DNA of 22,532 bases from an uncultured Anaerolineaceae bacterium (GCA_937967805.1 CALBTC010000506.1:1-22532); one strand, 5' to 3'. Positions 6,787 to 14,894 are shown, counted from the first letter of the stretch. Notes: a model not told the origin generated them from the sequence alone. Program-made: numbers and translations.

Positions 6787-8025
6787 TTGAGCGTCAAAAA
6801 CCTTCTTCACACCTTAACCGCATATCTTTTCCTGACGCTGGTTTTGGCTGGCTGTAGCTCCGCGCAGGCAAACGTGCCTGTAGAAACCATCGTGCCGACA
6901 CCGGAAGCCACCGCCACGCTACCGCCGCCGGAAGTTGAGGTTGTTTTGAATGGAACGGCCGTACCCACCCCAGACCCAACGCGCCCTTTCAGCCAGCTTT
7001 TCAACTCACCCGAATACGGCATGCATCTTTCTCAATGGTGGCACGTAGATGATGTGCTGCCCCGCGACTTGGAACTGGTGCAAGAGATGGGCTTTGGTTG
7101 GGTTAAGCAAGCTTTTGCCTGGCGTGACGTTGAAGGCAATGCCAAAGGCGAATTCGATTGGTACCGTCCCGACCGCATCGTTCAACAAGCAAACGATGCC
7201 AATCTTAATTTACTCGTACGCATCGATCACCAGCCTTTGTGGAGCGTGCAGGCATTGGTGGACAAGCCGATTACGCAAAATCAGCCCCCGGCCAACTACC
7301 AGGATTTTGGCGATTTTTGCTTTCAGCTGGCCGAGCGGTATCAGGGACGCATCCAGGCCTACCAGGTGTGGAATGAGCCCAATTTAAGCCGGGAATGGGG
7401 CGAGCAGGCTCCCAATCCGGCCGAATATACGGAACTGCTTCGCCTTTGTTACCAGGGCATTAAAACGGCCGATCCCCAGGCCATTGTTGTTTCCGCAGGA
7501 TTAGCCCCCACCGGTACCGAGCCACCCGCCGCCATGCCCGACGACGCTTTTTTGCAAGGCATGTACGATGCCGGCGCCGCCGACTATTTTGATGCCTTGG
7601 GCCTTAATGCGCCCGGCTACAAAGCACCGCCCGATTTGCCGCCGGAAGAGGGGCTCAACCAGGAGTGGGGCGGCCATCGCTGGAACGTTTTCCGCCATGT
7701 GGAAGATATGCGCGCCATCATGGTGGCCAACGGGGATGCTGACAAGCAGGTGGTCATTCTGGAAACGGGCTGGATTTTGCAGCAAGAGATTCATCCCACC
7801 TACACCTGGCATGGCGTTACTGAGGAACAGCAGGCTGAATATCTGGTGGGCGCTTACCAGTTTGCCCGCGACAATTGGCAGCCGTGGATTGGTCCCATTT
7901 TCACCATCTATATGGCGGATGCCACCTGGACCCCGGAGGATCACGAACAATATTGGTGGTCCATTGTTTTACCGGATGGCACGCCTCGCCTGGCCTATTC
8001 GGCGCTGAAGGCAATGCCAAAATAA
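6787..8025 (+). CDS. Glycoside-hydrolase-like lipoprotein (clan A type), TTG start
   Basis: A 412-residue lipoprotein with signal peptide and lipobox LVLAGC, a Pro-rich linker, and a TIM-barrel domain from about residue 75. Candidate catalytic residues are Glu197 in YQVWNEPNLSREW and Glu326 in VILETGW. It is a paralogue of the preceding gene (WNE-N-REW, the TADPQAIVVSAGLAPTG block, LGLNAPGYK in place of GTHHNGY). The start is TTG at 6787: it is the only codon that gives a normal-length signal peptide, the first internal Met being well inside the mature protein. No Shine-Dalgarno sequence is visible because the AT-rich repeat ends 6 nt upstream. Translation may therefore be weak or coupled to the upstream gene. 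The substrate is unknown. Confidence 0.7.
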   Translation: MSVKNLLHTLTAYLFLTLVLAGCSSAQANVPVETIVPTPEATATLPPPEVEVVLNGTAVPTPDPTRPFSQLFNSPEYGMHLSQWWHVDDVLPRDLELVQEMGFGWVKQAFAWRDVEGNAKGEFDWYRPDRIVQQANDANLNLLVRIDHQPLWSVQALVDKPITQNQPPANYQDFGDFCFQLAERYQGRIQAYQVWNEPNLSREWGEQAPNPAEYTELLRLCYQGIKTADPQAIVVSAGLAPTGTEPPAAMPDDAFLQGMYDAGAADYFDALGLNAPGYKAPPDLPPEEGLNQEWGGHRWNVFRHVEDMRAIMVANGDADKQVVILETGWILQQEIHPTYTWHGVTEEQQAEYLVGAYQFARDNWQPWIGPIFTIYMADATWTPEDHEQYWWSIVLPDGTPRLAYSALKAMPK

Positions 8026-8052
8026 ACCTCATACAAACAAAACGGTGACATC

Positions 8053-8547
8053 ATGTTTTGGACACTCGTTTTTTCTTACTGGATTCATTTGCTGGCCACG
8101 GTCATCTGGTTTGGCAGCCTGGTCGTCATGGCACTGGCCGCCTTGCCTGCGCTGCAAAAAGGTTCTGTAGCAGCCAACAGCTGGTTGGGTTTGCAAAAGC
8201 AGCTTACGCCCTGGGCCAATATCAGTCTGGTACTGCTGCTCATCACCGGCTTTGTGCAAATGACCAACGATGTCAACTACAGTGGTTTTCTGGCAATTGA
8301 CAGCACCTGGGCCTGGGCCATGCTGGTGAAGCATATCGCGTTTGGCCTGCTGGCTGCTTTGACCGTGTATTTGCAGTTCGGTTTGTACCCGGCCACGGAA
8401 CGGATTGCGCTGCTGGCGGAAAAACGGCCGAATCTCGCCCAATCCGAACAAGAAAAACTGGCCAGGCGTGAGAAACAGGTGCTGTGGTTAAATCTGGTCT
8501 GTGCCACCATCATTTTGTTTTGTACGGCCGTCGCCACGGCCGTTTAA
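8053..8547 (+). CDS. CopD-like four-helix membrane protein
   Basis: A 164-residue integral membrane protein with four predicted helices, at about residues 8-34, 51-70, 88-114 and 142-164. The first helix begins YWIHLLATVIWFGS and the third KHIAFGLL, reminiscent of the His and Trp/Gly pattern of CopD/DUF2269-type membrane proteins, which are linked to copper handling or haem-like cofactors in some family members. A charged cytoplasmic segment (AEKRPNLAQSEQEKLARREKQ) links helices 3 and 4. It starts 27 nt after the glycosidase-like gene and may be cotranscribed with it. The family assignment is tentative and the function is not deducible here. Confidence 0.6.
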   Translation: MFWTLVFSYWIHLLATVIWFGSLVVMALAALPALQKGSVAANSWLGLQKQLTPWANISLVLLLITGFVQMTNDVNYSGFLAIDSTWAWAMLVKHIAFGLLAALTVYLQFGLYPATERIALLAEKRPNLAQSEQEKLARREKQVLWLNLVCATIILFCTAVATAV

Positions 8548-8581
8548 GTTTTAGTAAGTGGTGTCGTAAGCTGCCACTCAT

Positions 8582-8597
8582 AAACTACCAGTAGTTT
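8582..8597. promoter_or_regulatory. Small dyad upstream of the sugar-transferase gene
   Basis: AAACTAC and GTAGTTT flank CA. A two-base centre is too tight for an RNA hairpin, so an operator is more likely. A TTGACA hexamer follows at 8630-8635, but no -10 at good spacing is clear. Confidence 0.3.
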
Positions 8598-8667
8598 AAA
8601 AAACACCCATTCGACAACACGCGCAAATATTGACATAGCAGTTGTTATTCATCATAGGAGTTTATCA

Positions 8668-9357
8668 ATGCTTCAGGCAACACAAACCAAACAACTCCTG
8701 GAAAGTACCAGCATGGAAGCAAATACCGCACAAAGCAAACAAATGGTATCAACACAGTACAACCGTGCGATGAAACTGGCGCTTGATTATGCGCTTGCTC
8801 TACCGGGACTTTTGCTCATTGCCCCGCTGTTCATTTTCCTTGCTATCCTGGTAAAACTGGATTCTCCCGGACCTGTTTTTCATCGGCGGCGGGTGTTGGG
8901 GAAAGACGGCCGTACCTTCGACGCCTTCAAATTCCGCACCATGTACGTGAATGGAGATGAAATCCTGGCCTGCTACCCTAAACTACGCCACGAATTAAAT
9001 AAAAATTACAAGCTGAAATGTGATCCTCGTGTTACCCGTGTAGGCAACTTCCTGCGCAAATTTAGCCTGGACGAACTGCCGCAACTGCTTAACGTGCTGG
9101 CTCGCGATATGTCGCTCATTGGTCCGCGCATTATTGCCCCGGATGAAATCAGCAAATACGGGCAATATGGCCAGACGCTGATGATGGTGATGCCTGGTTT
9201 AACGGGATTGTGGCAGGTAAGCGGCCGTTCCGACACCTCCTATGATGAGCGCGTCGCGCTGGACATGCATTACATTACCAATTGGACTTTGTGGCTGGAC
9301 ATCAAAATATTGCTGCGCACTATTCCGGCCGTTTTAAAAGGAGACGGAGCTTACTAA
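8668..9357 (+). CDS. Exopolysaccharide sugar transferase (undecaprenyl-phosphate sugar-phosphotransferase family)
   Basis: A 229-residue protein of the bacterial sugar transferase family (WcaJ/RfbP/PglC type). Such enzymes move a sugar-1-phosphate from a nucleotide sugar to undecaprenyl phosphate at the inner membrane, the first step of capsule, EPS or O-antigen assembly. One N-terminal hydrophobic segment is seen (about 36-63, [20 protein letters not shown]). It is followed by the conserved core: [37 protein letters not shown] with the catalytic Asp-Glu pair, DMSLIGPR, and [14 protein letters not shown]. It is the short form, lacking the extra N-terminal helices of WcaJ. The start ATG has AGGAG 7 nt upstream. 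No glycosyltransferase neighbours are present, so it is probably an isolated initiating enzyme. Confidence 0.9.
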   Translation: MLQATQTKQLLESTSMEANTAQSKQMVSTQYNRAMKLALDYALALPGLLLIAPLFIFLAILVKLDSPGPVFHRRRVLGKDGRTFDAFKFRTMYVNGDEILACYPKLRHELNKNYKLKCDPRVTRVGNFLRKFSLDELPQLLNVLARDMSLIGPRIIAPDEISKYGQYGQTLMMVMPGLTGLWQVSGRSDTSYDERVALDMHYITNWTLWLDIKILLRTIPAVLKGDGAY

Positions 9358-9452
9358 GTTTTCCTCTCCACTTTGGGAGCCATCTTCATTGCCAAGACAT
9401 GACTGTTTGGCAATTTGTGTAAGAAAAACTGTATCATTTACCTCCTTCTAAG

Positions 9453-9487
9453 CCCCTCAGCATTAAAGGTGTTGAGGGGTTTCTCTT
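9453..9487 (+). terminator. Terminator of the sugar-transferase gene
   Basis: CCCCTCAGCA (9453-9462) pairs with TGTTGAGGGG (9470-9479), with one G-T pair, followed by TTTCTCTTT. Confidence 0.8.
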
Positions 9488-9530
9488 TGGCAGTCGGCAA
9501 ATCGCTATCCCCTAATCAGCCAATCGCCGT

Positions 9531-9536
9531 TACAAT
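9531..9536 (+). promoter_or_regulatory. -10 box suggesting a leaderless rnz transcript
   Basis: TACAAT ends 6 nt before the ATG at 9543, so transcription would begin at or next to the start codon. No Shine-Dalgarno sequence is present. A -35 box is not obvious. Confidence 0.4.
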
Positions 9537-9542
9537 ACGGCC

Positions 9543-10484
9543 ATGTTTGAACTTATCTTTTTAGGCACTTCGGCGTCGGCGCCTTCAGTCCATCGTGGCC
9601 TGTCGGCCCACATGGTTTTGTATCGAGAACATCGTTTTCTAATCGATTGTGGCGAGGGCACGCAGCGCCAGATTTTACACAGCGGTTTAGGATTTAAACG
9701 ACTTAACAAAGTGTTGCTAACGCACGGCCATTTGGACCATATTTTGGGATTGGGCGGCTTTGTTTCTACGTTGGGACGCTGGGAAAACATGGACCGGGTG
9801 GATATTTATGGGGGCCGCAGCACCCTCAGCCGGGTGTCTGATTTGCTGTTTCGCGTGGTGTTTCCCAACGGCCGTTCCCCCCTCCATATCGAGCTCAACC
9901 CAATTGACCCCGGCGTCATCATGGCCGATGATAAATTTACTCTCACAGCCTTTTCGGTGCAGCATCGTGGCCCCGGCTGTTTTGGCTTCTTGTTTGAGGA
10001 GCAGCCTCACTACCCATTTTTAGCTGAAAAAGCAGCGATGCTGGGCGTACCCTTCGGTCCTGAGCGCTCACAGTTGGTGCGCGGTGAGGCGGTGACATTG
10101 GCCGACGGCCGTATCATCCAACCGGAAGACGTCTTGGGTGAAGCCCTGCCGGGCACCAAATACGTGCACATTGGCGACGTGGGCCGCGTGGAAGACCTGC
10201 TGCCCATCTGCCAGGATGCCCACGCGCTGGTCATTGAAGCCACCTACCTGGAGGAAGACGCGGAGCTGGCCCGCCAATTCGGCCACATGACGGCGGCACA
10301 AGCGGCCCAACTGGCCAAAGAGGCCAGTGTGAACACGTTAATCTTGACCCATCTGTCGCGGCGGTACAGCGGCCGTATTATCCTGCGAGAAGCACGCGAA
10401 ATCTTTCCCAATACTTACGTGGCCCGCGACTTTGATCATTTCCAAATTACCCGCTCCGGTGCAGAAAAAGTCGCCAGGGAATGA
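9543..10484 (+). CDS. rnz: Ribonuclease Z (tRNA 3' processing endonuclease)
   Basis: A 313-residue metallo-beta-lactamase-fold nuclease of the RNase Z family, which removes 3' trailers from tRNA precursors in the cytoplasm. The N-terminus (ELIFLGTSASAPSVHRGLSA) and LIDCGEGTQRQ are typical. The zinc motif is THGHLDH (His61, His63, Asp65, His66), with Leu where most members have Gly. Further metal ligands are likely in FSVQHRGPGCFG, HIGDVGR and LTHLSRRY. The block IEATYLEEDAELARQFGHMTAAQAAQLAKEA is the diagnostic HEAT/HST-type region of RNase Z, here with HMT. Length is normal for the short (RNase Z-S) form. It is a single gene bounded by a terminator upstream and a convergent PIN remnant downstream. 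Confidence 0.88.
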   Translation: MFELIFLGTSASAPSVHRGLSAHMVLYREHRFLIDCGEGTQRQILHSGLGFKRLNKVLLTHGHLDHILGLGGFVSTLGRWENMDRVDIYGGRSTLSRVSDLLFRVVFPNGRSPLHIELNPIDPGVIMADDKFTLTAFSVQHRGPGCFGFLFEEQPHYPFLAEKAAMLGVPFGPERSQLVRGEAVTLADGRIIQPEDVLGEALPGTKYVHIGDVGRVEDLLPICQDAHALVIEATYLEEDAELARQFGHMTAAQAAQLAKEASVNTLILTHLSRRYSGRIILREAREIFPNTYVARDFDHFQITRSGAEKVARE

Positions 10485-10509
10485 GTCCAAAAAACGCAAC
10501 TTTTTTCAA

Positions 10510-10790
10510 TCACTTTCTGGTAATTCTCTCATGATCAAATGGGGTTTGGATTTTGCAGCCTTCAATCAGCTGGCCGGCATTCAACTCTTCTGTCCAAATA
10601 ATTGAACAGCCCAGTTGAGTGGCGCTCCGAACAATCATACTATCCCAGAATGAAAGCTGGTAACGTTGCTGAATCTGAATAGCGCTCAAAATATCCTCAA
10701 CCTGCGGCTGATGAACGCGCCACAGGCCTAAATCAGAAATAATCTGTGACGCTTCAACGATGGAAAGTGGTTGCGCTAACTTCCGAAAAG
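10510..10790 (-). pseudogene. PIN-domain (VapC-like) toxin gene lacking its N-terminus
   Basis: Read on the minus strand, about 90 residues match the C-terminal two thirds of a PIN-domain nuclease. These are RKLAQPLSIVEASQIISDL, a mid region EDILSAIQIQQRYQLSFWDSMIVRSATQLGC holding the third acidic residue, then IWTEELNAGQLIEG. The N-terminal part with the first catalytic Asp (usually FLDTNILVYA) and the following Glu is absent. Upstream of the RKLA block the frame runs into unrelated sequence and the promoter of the ATP-grasp gene. No antitoxin gene is next to it. This is probably a decayed remnant; an open frame to 10872 exists but its first 30 residues do not look like a PIN domain. Confidence 0.65.
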
Positions 10791-10820
10791 CAAACACTTT
10801 TGTGTTGCTTTGAATGCGGG

Positions 10821-10826
10821 TACAAT
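10821..10826 (+). promoter_or_regulatory. Possible -10 box of the ATP-grasp gene
   Basis: TACAAT occurs 45 nt before the ATG at 10871, with a weak TTTGTG (10799-10804) 16 nt upstream. Confidence 0.3.
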
Positions 10827-10870
10827 GACGGTCGTATTTTTCACACCCCCACGCTTGCGGAGAAAAGAAC

Positions 10871-12088
10871 ATGTCCCAAAATCAGCCCATTACCATCCTG
10901 GCCCTGGCCAGTGAATGCAAAGGTATTCCTTACCTGCTCGAAGCCCAACGCCAGGGCACGCGCGTCCTGCTGCTGGTGTCCGAAGAAGCGGCCCATAACC
11001 CCGATTGGCCAATGGAGGCTATCGCCGAGCGGTTTATCATGCCCGATTTGTCTAAGCAGCCGGACGTCACCTACGCCGTCAGCTATCTGGCCCGCACAGA
11101 AAAAATTGACCGGATTGTGGCCCTGGACGATTATGACGTGGCTACGGCCGCATCCCTGCGCGAACATTTGCGCATTCCAGGTATGGGCGAAACCACAGCG
11201 CGCCATTTTCGCGACAAGCTGGCGATGCGGGTACAGGCGCGAGATGAAGGGGTACTGGTACCAGAATTTACGGCCGTCTTCAACAACGACGAGCTCAACA
11301 GCTTCTTGCAGCGCGTCCCGACTCCCTGGGTGCTCAAGCCCCGCTTCGAGGCCGGCGCCGTAGGCATTCGCAAGCTGCACGATGCCGATGCCGTGTGGCA
11401 GGCCGTCAATGAACTGGGCGACCAGCGCTCATTCTATCTGCTGGAGCAGTTTGTGGTAGGCAACGTTTGCCATGTGGATTCGCTGATTTGGGAAAAAGAG
11501 GTCGTTTTTGCCATCGCCAGCCAGTACGGCACGCCGCCATTGGCGGTCACGACCGGGGGCGGCATTTTTAACACGCGCACGCTGCCTCGTGACAATGAAG
11601 ACAGTAAGGCGCTCATCGCCGCCAACGAAAATTTGATGCGGGTGCTGCGCCAGGTGCGTGGTGTGGCTCATACGGAATTCATCCGGGCCGAGGCTGACGG
11701 CCGTTTCTACTTCCTGGAAACGGCCGCGCGCGTCGGTGGCGCCAACATTGATCGATTGGTGGAAGCAGCAACCGGCATTGTGCTTTGGCAGGAAGCGGCC
11801 CGCATCGAGCTGGCCAGCGCGCGGCGCGAAGCATACCGGCCGCCCACGCCGCGCAGCGACCATGCCGGGCTCATCATCTGCCTGGCCCAGCAAGAACAGC
11901 CCGATTTGTCAGCCTATGATGATCCAGAAATTGTGTGGCGGCTCCCCAAGAAGTATCATGCCGGGTTGTTGGTGGCCTCGGCGGATTACGGCCGTGTCCA
12001 GCAGCTCATCAATAATTACAATGAACGCTTTGCCCGCGACTTTCTCACTTCGGCACCGCCAAAATCCAAAGTGCGCACCCAAATTTAA
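10871..12088 (+). CDS. ATP-grasp domain protein (carboxylate-amine/thiol ligase type)
   Basis: A 405-residue cytoplasmic protein. About residues 1-100 form a Rossmann-like pre-ATP-grasp domain (ITILALASECKGIPYLLEAQRQG, IDRIVALDDYD). The ATP-grasp core follows: FRDKLAMRVQARDEGVLVPEF, then the nucleotide-binding lysine strand PWVLKPRFEAGAVGIRKL, YLLEQFVVGNVCHVDSL, and the metal-binding end FYFLETAARVGGANIDRL. This resembles stand-alone ligases that join a carboxylate to an amine through an acyl phosphate; I cannot name the substrate. It has GGAGA 9 nt before the ATG and stands alone between a PIN remnant and a hairpin terminator, so the context does not reveal the pathway. Confidence 0.85.
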   Translation: MSQNQPITILALASECKGIPYLLEAQRQGTRVLLLVSEEAAHNPDWPMEAIAERFIMPDLSKQPDVTYAVSYLARTEKIDRIVALDDYDVATAASLREHLRIPGMGETTARHFRDKLAMRVQARDEGVLVPEFTAVFNNDELNSFLQRVPTPWVLKPRFEAGAVGIRKLHDADAVWQAVNELGDQRSFYLLEQFVVGNVCHVDSLIWEKEVVFAIASQYGTPPLAVTTGGGIFNTRTLPRDNEDSKALIAANENLMRVLRQVRGVAHTEFIRAEADGRFYFLETAARVGGANIDRLVEAATGIVLWQEAARIELASARREAYRPPTPRSDHAGLIICLAQQEQPDLSAYDDPEIVWRLPKKYHAGLLVASADYGRVQQLINNYNERFARDFLTSAPPKSKVRTQI

Positions 12089-12094
12089 CAGGGA

Positions 12095-12154
12095 AGACTC
12101 TAAGGGTTTGGTATCATCAAACGATAACCCATTCGTGGCAAACCCTTAGAGTCT
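12095..12154. terminator. Bidirectional hairpin between convergent genes
   Basis: Perfect 15-nt arms, AGACTCTAAGGGTTT (12095-12109) and its complement (12140-12154), enclose a 30-nt loop. It lies between the ATP-grasp gene and the broken VOC gene, whose residual frame runs into it before stopping. No long T-run follows on either side. Confidence 0.6.
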
Positions 12155-12676
12155 GGCTGGTTACGCCTTTTTGTATCCTGGTGGGGGGATCTACCGGACC
12201 ATCAAACGACATGATATTGAATACGCCGCCTTGCGGATCTTGAATCACAGCAAAAATGCCCATTGTGCCGGCCTTGGTTGGGGGAACCATGACGGTGCCG
12301 CCCAGCTTTTGGGCCAGTTTAACTTTGGCAGCCACATCTTCTACCATGAAATAAACAGACCAGTTGGCCGTGATTTCTGGTCCCCAATTTTCATCCATGG
12401 TAATCATGCCCGCCTGCATACGGCCGTTCGCGGAGTACGTTATATACCCGTTTTCATCGGTCGCATGGGTCCAGCCAAACACGGCTTCATAAAATGTCCT
12501 GGCTGCCTCCGGCTGGCGGGGGTGTACGTGCCCCCAACATCAATCGGACGATCATCTGCTTCCCAACCAAACAGACCCGTATAAAATGTTTTGGCTGCAT
12601 CCGGGTCTGGAGTAGCAAGATCGACCCAACAAAATACCCCATCTGGATAATCACGCTGGACGGAAATGCTTGACAC
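12117..12676 (-). pseudogene. Broken two-domain VOC (glyoxalase/bleomycin-resistance-like) gene
   Basis: Two pieces in different frames. The first, from a GTG at 12676 to about 12521, reads SSISVQRDYPDGVFCWVDL, then PDPDAAKTFYTGLFGWEADDRPIDVGGTYT: the first half of VOC domain 1. The second, from about 12520 to 12117, reads PEAARTFYEAVFGWTHATDENGY, then SVYFMVEDVAAKVKLAQKLGG and AVIQDPQGGVFNIM: most of VOC domain 2. Intact relatives have two such domains, about 250-260 residues. Here the second half of domain 1 and the linker are gone and the frame is shifted at the join. The C-terminal tail is also odd, running through the 12095-12154 hairpin before the stop at 12117-12119. A G5/C5 inverted repeat (12518-12522, 12531-12535) sits at the join and may have promoted the deletion. 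Confidence 0.75.
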
Positions 12677-12807
12677 ATCAACTATTTTTCTTATAATCCA
12701 TCGCTGTTTGGCAAAAACCATGTTGCCACTCGTGTAAATCAAGTAGTTAACATTGCACTCACAGTTCCAACCGGAACATAGACCCATTTTTTGGAGGTAA
12801 ATATCTC

Positions 12808-13101
12808 ATGTTGAAGAAAAAGTTCTTTAAAACAAAGGACGAATGTGAAGTCACGTTTGAAGTGACAGTCGAAGATGCAGAAAAGGTTGCCCTGGTTTCT
12901 GAGCATAACGGCTGGGAACCAATCGAAATGAAGCAGGTCAAAAATGGTCCCTTCCGCACCAAGGTTCGGCTGCCCAAAGATGGCGAATTCCAGTTTCGCT
13001 ATTTGGTGGATGAGCAAAGCTGGCGCAACGATGAAGCGGCTGACGCTTACCGGGCCAACGAACACGGCAGTGAGAACAGCGTTATTTCTACCGCCGCCTA
13101 G
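12808..13101 (+). CDS. Small CBM48/isoamylase early-set domain protein
   Basis: A 97-residue cytoplasmic protein that consists of a single immunoglobulin-like early-set domain related to CBM48 and AMPK glycogen-binding domains. It has EVTFEVTVEDAEKVALVSEHNGWEPIEMKQV, then GPFRTKVRLPKDGEFQFRYLVDEQSWRNDEAADAYRANEHGSENSVI. The HNGW and FQFRYLVD elements are typical of the family, in which the Trp residues contact alpha-glucan. No catalytic domain is attached, so it may target glycogen or serve a regulatory role. The ATG at 12808 is preceded by GGAGGT at a slightly long spacing. It is a single-gene unit closed by a strong terminator. Confidence 0.85.
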   Translation: MLKKKFFKTKDECEVTFEVTVEDAEKVALVSEHNGWEPIEMKQVKNGPFRTKVRLPKDGEFQFRYLVDEQSWRNDEAADAYRANEHGSENSVISTAA

Positions 13102-13124
13102 TCAAAAAAAGGTACCGGCATAAC

Positions 13125-13161
13125 AAAAGGACGATTTGCCTGGCAGATCGTCCTTTTTTGT
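13125..13161 (+). terminator. Rho-independent terminator of the CBM48-domain gene
   Basis: Perfect 11-nt arms AAAAGGACGAT (13125-13135) and ATCGTCCTTTT (13147-13157), followed by TTTG. Confidence 0.85.
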
Positions 13162-13229
13162 TGCTTGCTTACAAGCTTATTACCAAATGATTACACGTTG
13201 CTAAACGGCCGTTTCCCACCCCATTCTCT

Positions 13230-13238
13230 TGCTATACT
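13230..13238 (+). promoter_or_regulatory. Extended -10 promoter of the second DUF3179 gene
   Basis: TGCTATACT lies 35 nt before the ATG at 13273. The same nonamer is the extended -10 of the SCP2-like gene at 409-417. An ACGGCCGT octamer (13205-13212) lies about where a -35 box would be. Confidence 0.55.
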
Positions 13239-13272
13239 CCACTTTAAAACCTGTTGCACAAGGAGCAGAGCC

Positions 13273-14886
13273 ATGACTGTTTTGCGTATAATTCTCTTAC
13301 TCGTATTGCTTGCCATGCTGATGGCTTGCGGTGCTGCCACTTCCGATGAGGCGACGCCAACGGCCATTTCTAACACCACCCCACCAAAAGCAGGCGAGGA
13401 AAGCCCGGTGGCTGAACCTGAAGCGCCAGAAGATGAAACAGAAGAAACAGAGGCTGGCGAAACCGCCGCAATGGACCCTGCCGAAATGGATAACATGACG
13501 ATTAACGATGAAGAAGCGCAGTCACTGCTGTTCAACCTGAGCGAAGGCAGCCGCAGCGAAGCTGAAGCCGCTTTGGATAGGATTCTGGCTGCTAATGACC
13601 AACGCTTCGTCTCCGTCCTCATCGAGCTGGTGCGCGCCCGGCAAATTGGCCTGATCCAAACGCTGGACGCCACCACCATCGTAGACAGCCTGGAAGCGTT
13701 AAGCGGACAAAGCTTTGGTGGTGACTGGGGTGGCTGGATTACCTGGTACGGCGGCACCGATCTTACACCACCGCCGGGCTTCACCAGTTGGAAAGGCCGT
13801 CTGCTGGCAGGCATCGATAATTACTTTGGCCTCTTTTTGCTGGACAAACATCCTTCAAAAATTCGCGTGGAGGAAATTCAGTGGGGCGGCGTGGTGCTGG
13901 ACGGCATTCCGGCGCTGGACAATCCCACCATGCTGCCCGCTGCCGCAGCAGATTATCTGGAGCCGTGGGAGCCGGTCTTTGGCATCGCCATCAACGACGA
14001 TGCTCGGGCCTACCCGCTGCGCATTCTCGATTGGCATGAGATGGCCAACGACGTGGTCGGCGGCGTGCCTGTTTCCCTGGCGTATTGCACCTTGTGTGGC
14101 GCGGCCATTGCTTATGACGGCCGTTCCGTCGATTTAGAAGGCAATGAAGTGACCTACACCTTCGGCTCATCCGGCTTCCTCTTCCGCAGCAACAAGCTGA
14201 TGTACGACCGCTCCACCCTCACGCTGTGGAACCAGCTCACGGGCGAGCCGGTGCTGGGCGAGCTGGCCGCGGGCGATATCCGGCTCAATCTACTGCCGGT
14301 TGTGCTCACCACCTGGGCCGATTGGCAGGAGCAGCATCCCAACACCGTCGTGGTAGACATTGAAACCGGCTTTAACCGGGTTTACGTCCCCGGCGCGGCT
14401 TACGGCGATTACTTTGCCAACGATCAGCGGCTGTTCCGCGACGGGCTGATGTTCCCCGTCTGGCAGCAGAGCGACCAATTGTTTAACAAGGATCATGTGT
14501 ACACCCTGCGGCTGGACGAGACGCCCAAAGCGTATCCGGTGACTGATTTGTTAGCAGAGCGGGTGGTGAATGATGTGGTGGGCGAAACGGCCGTTACCCT
14601 CATTGCCGCGGGGGAGATTGTGGAAGTAGACGGCACCAGCCAGCGCACCGGGCCGGTGACCTACACCTCCGGTGCCGAAATCCGCGCCTTTGCCCGCGGC
14701 GAACACACCTTTTCCCCCGGTCCCGATGATTTTACGGTGCTGGATGAAGACGGCCGTTCCTGGCAAGTCAGCGAAGAAGCACTGCTCGGACCAGACGGCG
14801 AGACCCTTGCGCGCATCAACGGCCACCTGGCCTACTGGTTCGGCTGGTACGCCTTTTATCCGGAAACTGAGCTTTACCAACCATAA
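13273..14886 (+). CDS. DUF3179 lipoprotein with CxxC motif (Cys paralogue of the candidate selenoprotein)
   Basis: A 537-residue lipoprotein: signal peptide with lipobox LMAC, a Glu/Thr-rich linker to about residue 75, a helical region (about 75-170), then a DUF3179 domain from about residue 195 to the end. Its signature is NDVVGGVPVSLAYCTLCGAAIAYDG, with Cys272 and Cys275 forming CxxC. YTFGSSGFLFRSNKLMYDRST and WADWQEQHPNT follow. These blocks align one-to-one with the gene at 506-1651, where Cys272 corresponds to the TGA. Function unknown; a redox or metal-binding role at the cell surface is possible. I chose the ATG at 13273 (AAGGAG 7 nt upstream, immediate signal peptide) over an upstream Met at 13165, whose extra 36 residues overlap the promoter and octamer. 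Confidence 0.85.
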   Translation: MTVLRIILLLVLLAMLMACGAATSDEATPTAISNTTPPKAGEESPVAEPEAPEDETEETEAGETAAMDPAEMDNMTINDEEAQSLLFNLSEGSRSEAEAALDRILAANDQRFVSVLIELVRARQIGLIQTLDATTIVDSLEALSGQSFGGDWGGWITWYGGTDLTPPPGFTSWKGRLLAGIDNYFGLFLLDKHPSKIRVEEIQWGGVVLDGIPALDNPTMLPAAAADYLEPWEPVFGIAINDDARAYPLRILDWHEMANDVVGGVPVSLAYCTLCGAAIAYDGRSVDLEGNEVTYTFGSSGFLFRSNKLMYDRSTLTLWNQLTGEPVLGELAAGDIRLNLLPVVLTTWADWQEQHPNTVVVDIETGFNRVYVPGAAYGDYFANDQRLFRDGLMFPVWQQSDQLFNKDHVYTLRLDETPKAYPVTDLLAERVVNDVVGETAVTLIAAGEIVEVDGTSQRTGPVTYTSGAEIRAFARGEHTFSPGPDDFTVLDEDGRSWQVSEEALLGPDGETLARINGHLAYWFGWYAFYPETELYQP

Positions 14887-14894
14887 AAAGCAAA

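Noticed and set aside
12171..12584. A plus-strand frame of 137 codons
   Set aside because: It lies opposite the VOC remnant, whose minus-strand reading has clear family motifs.
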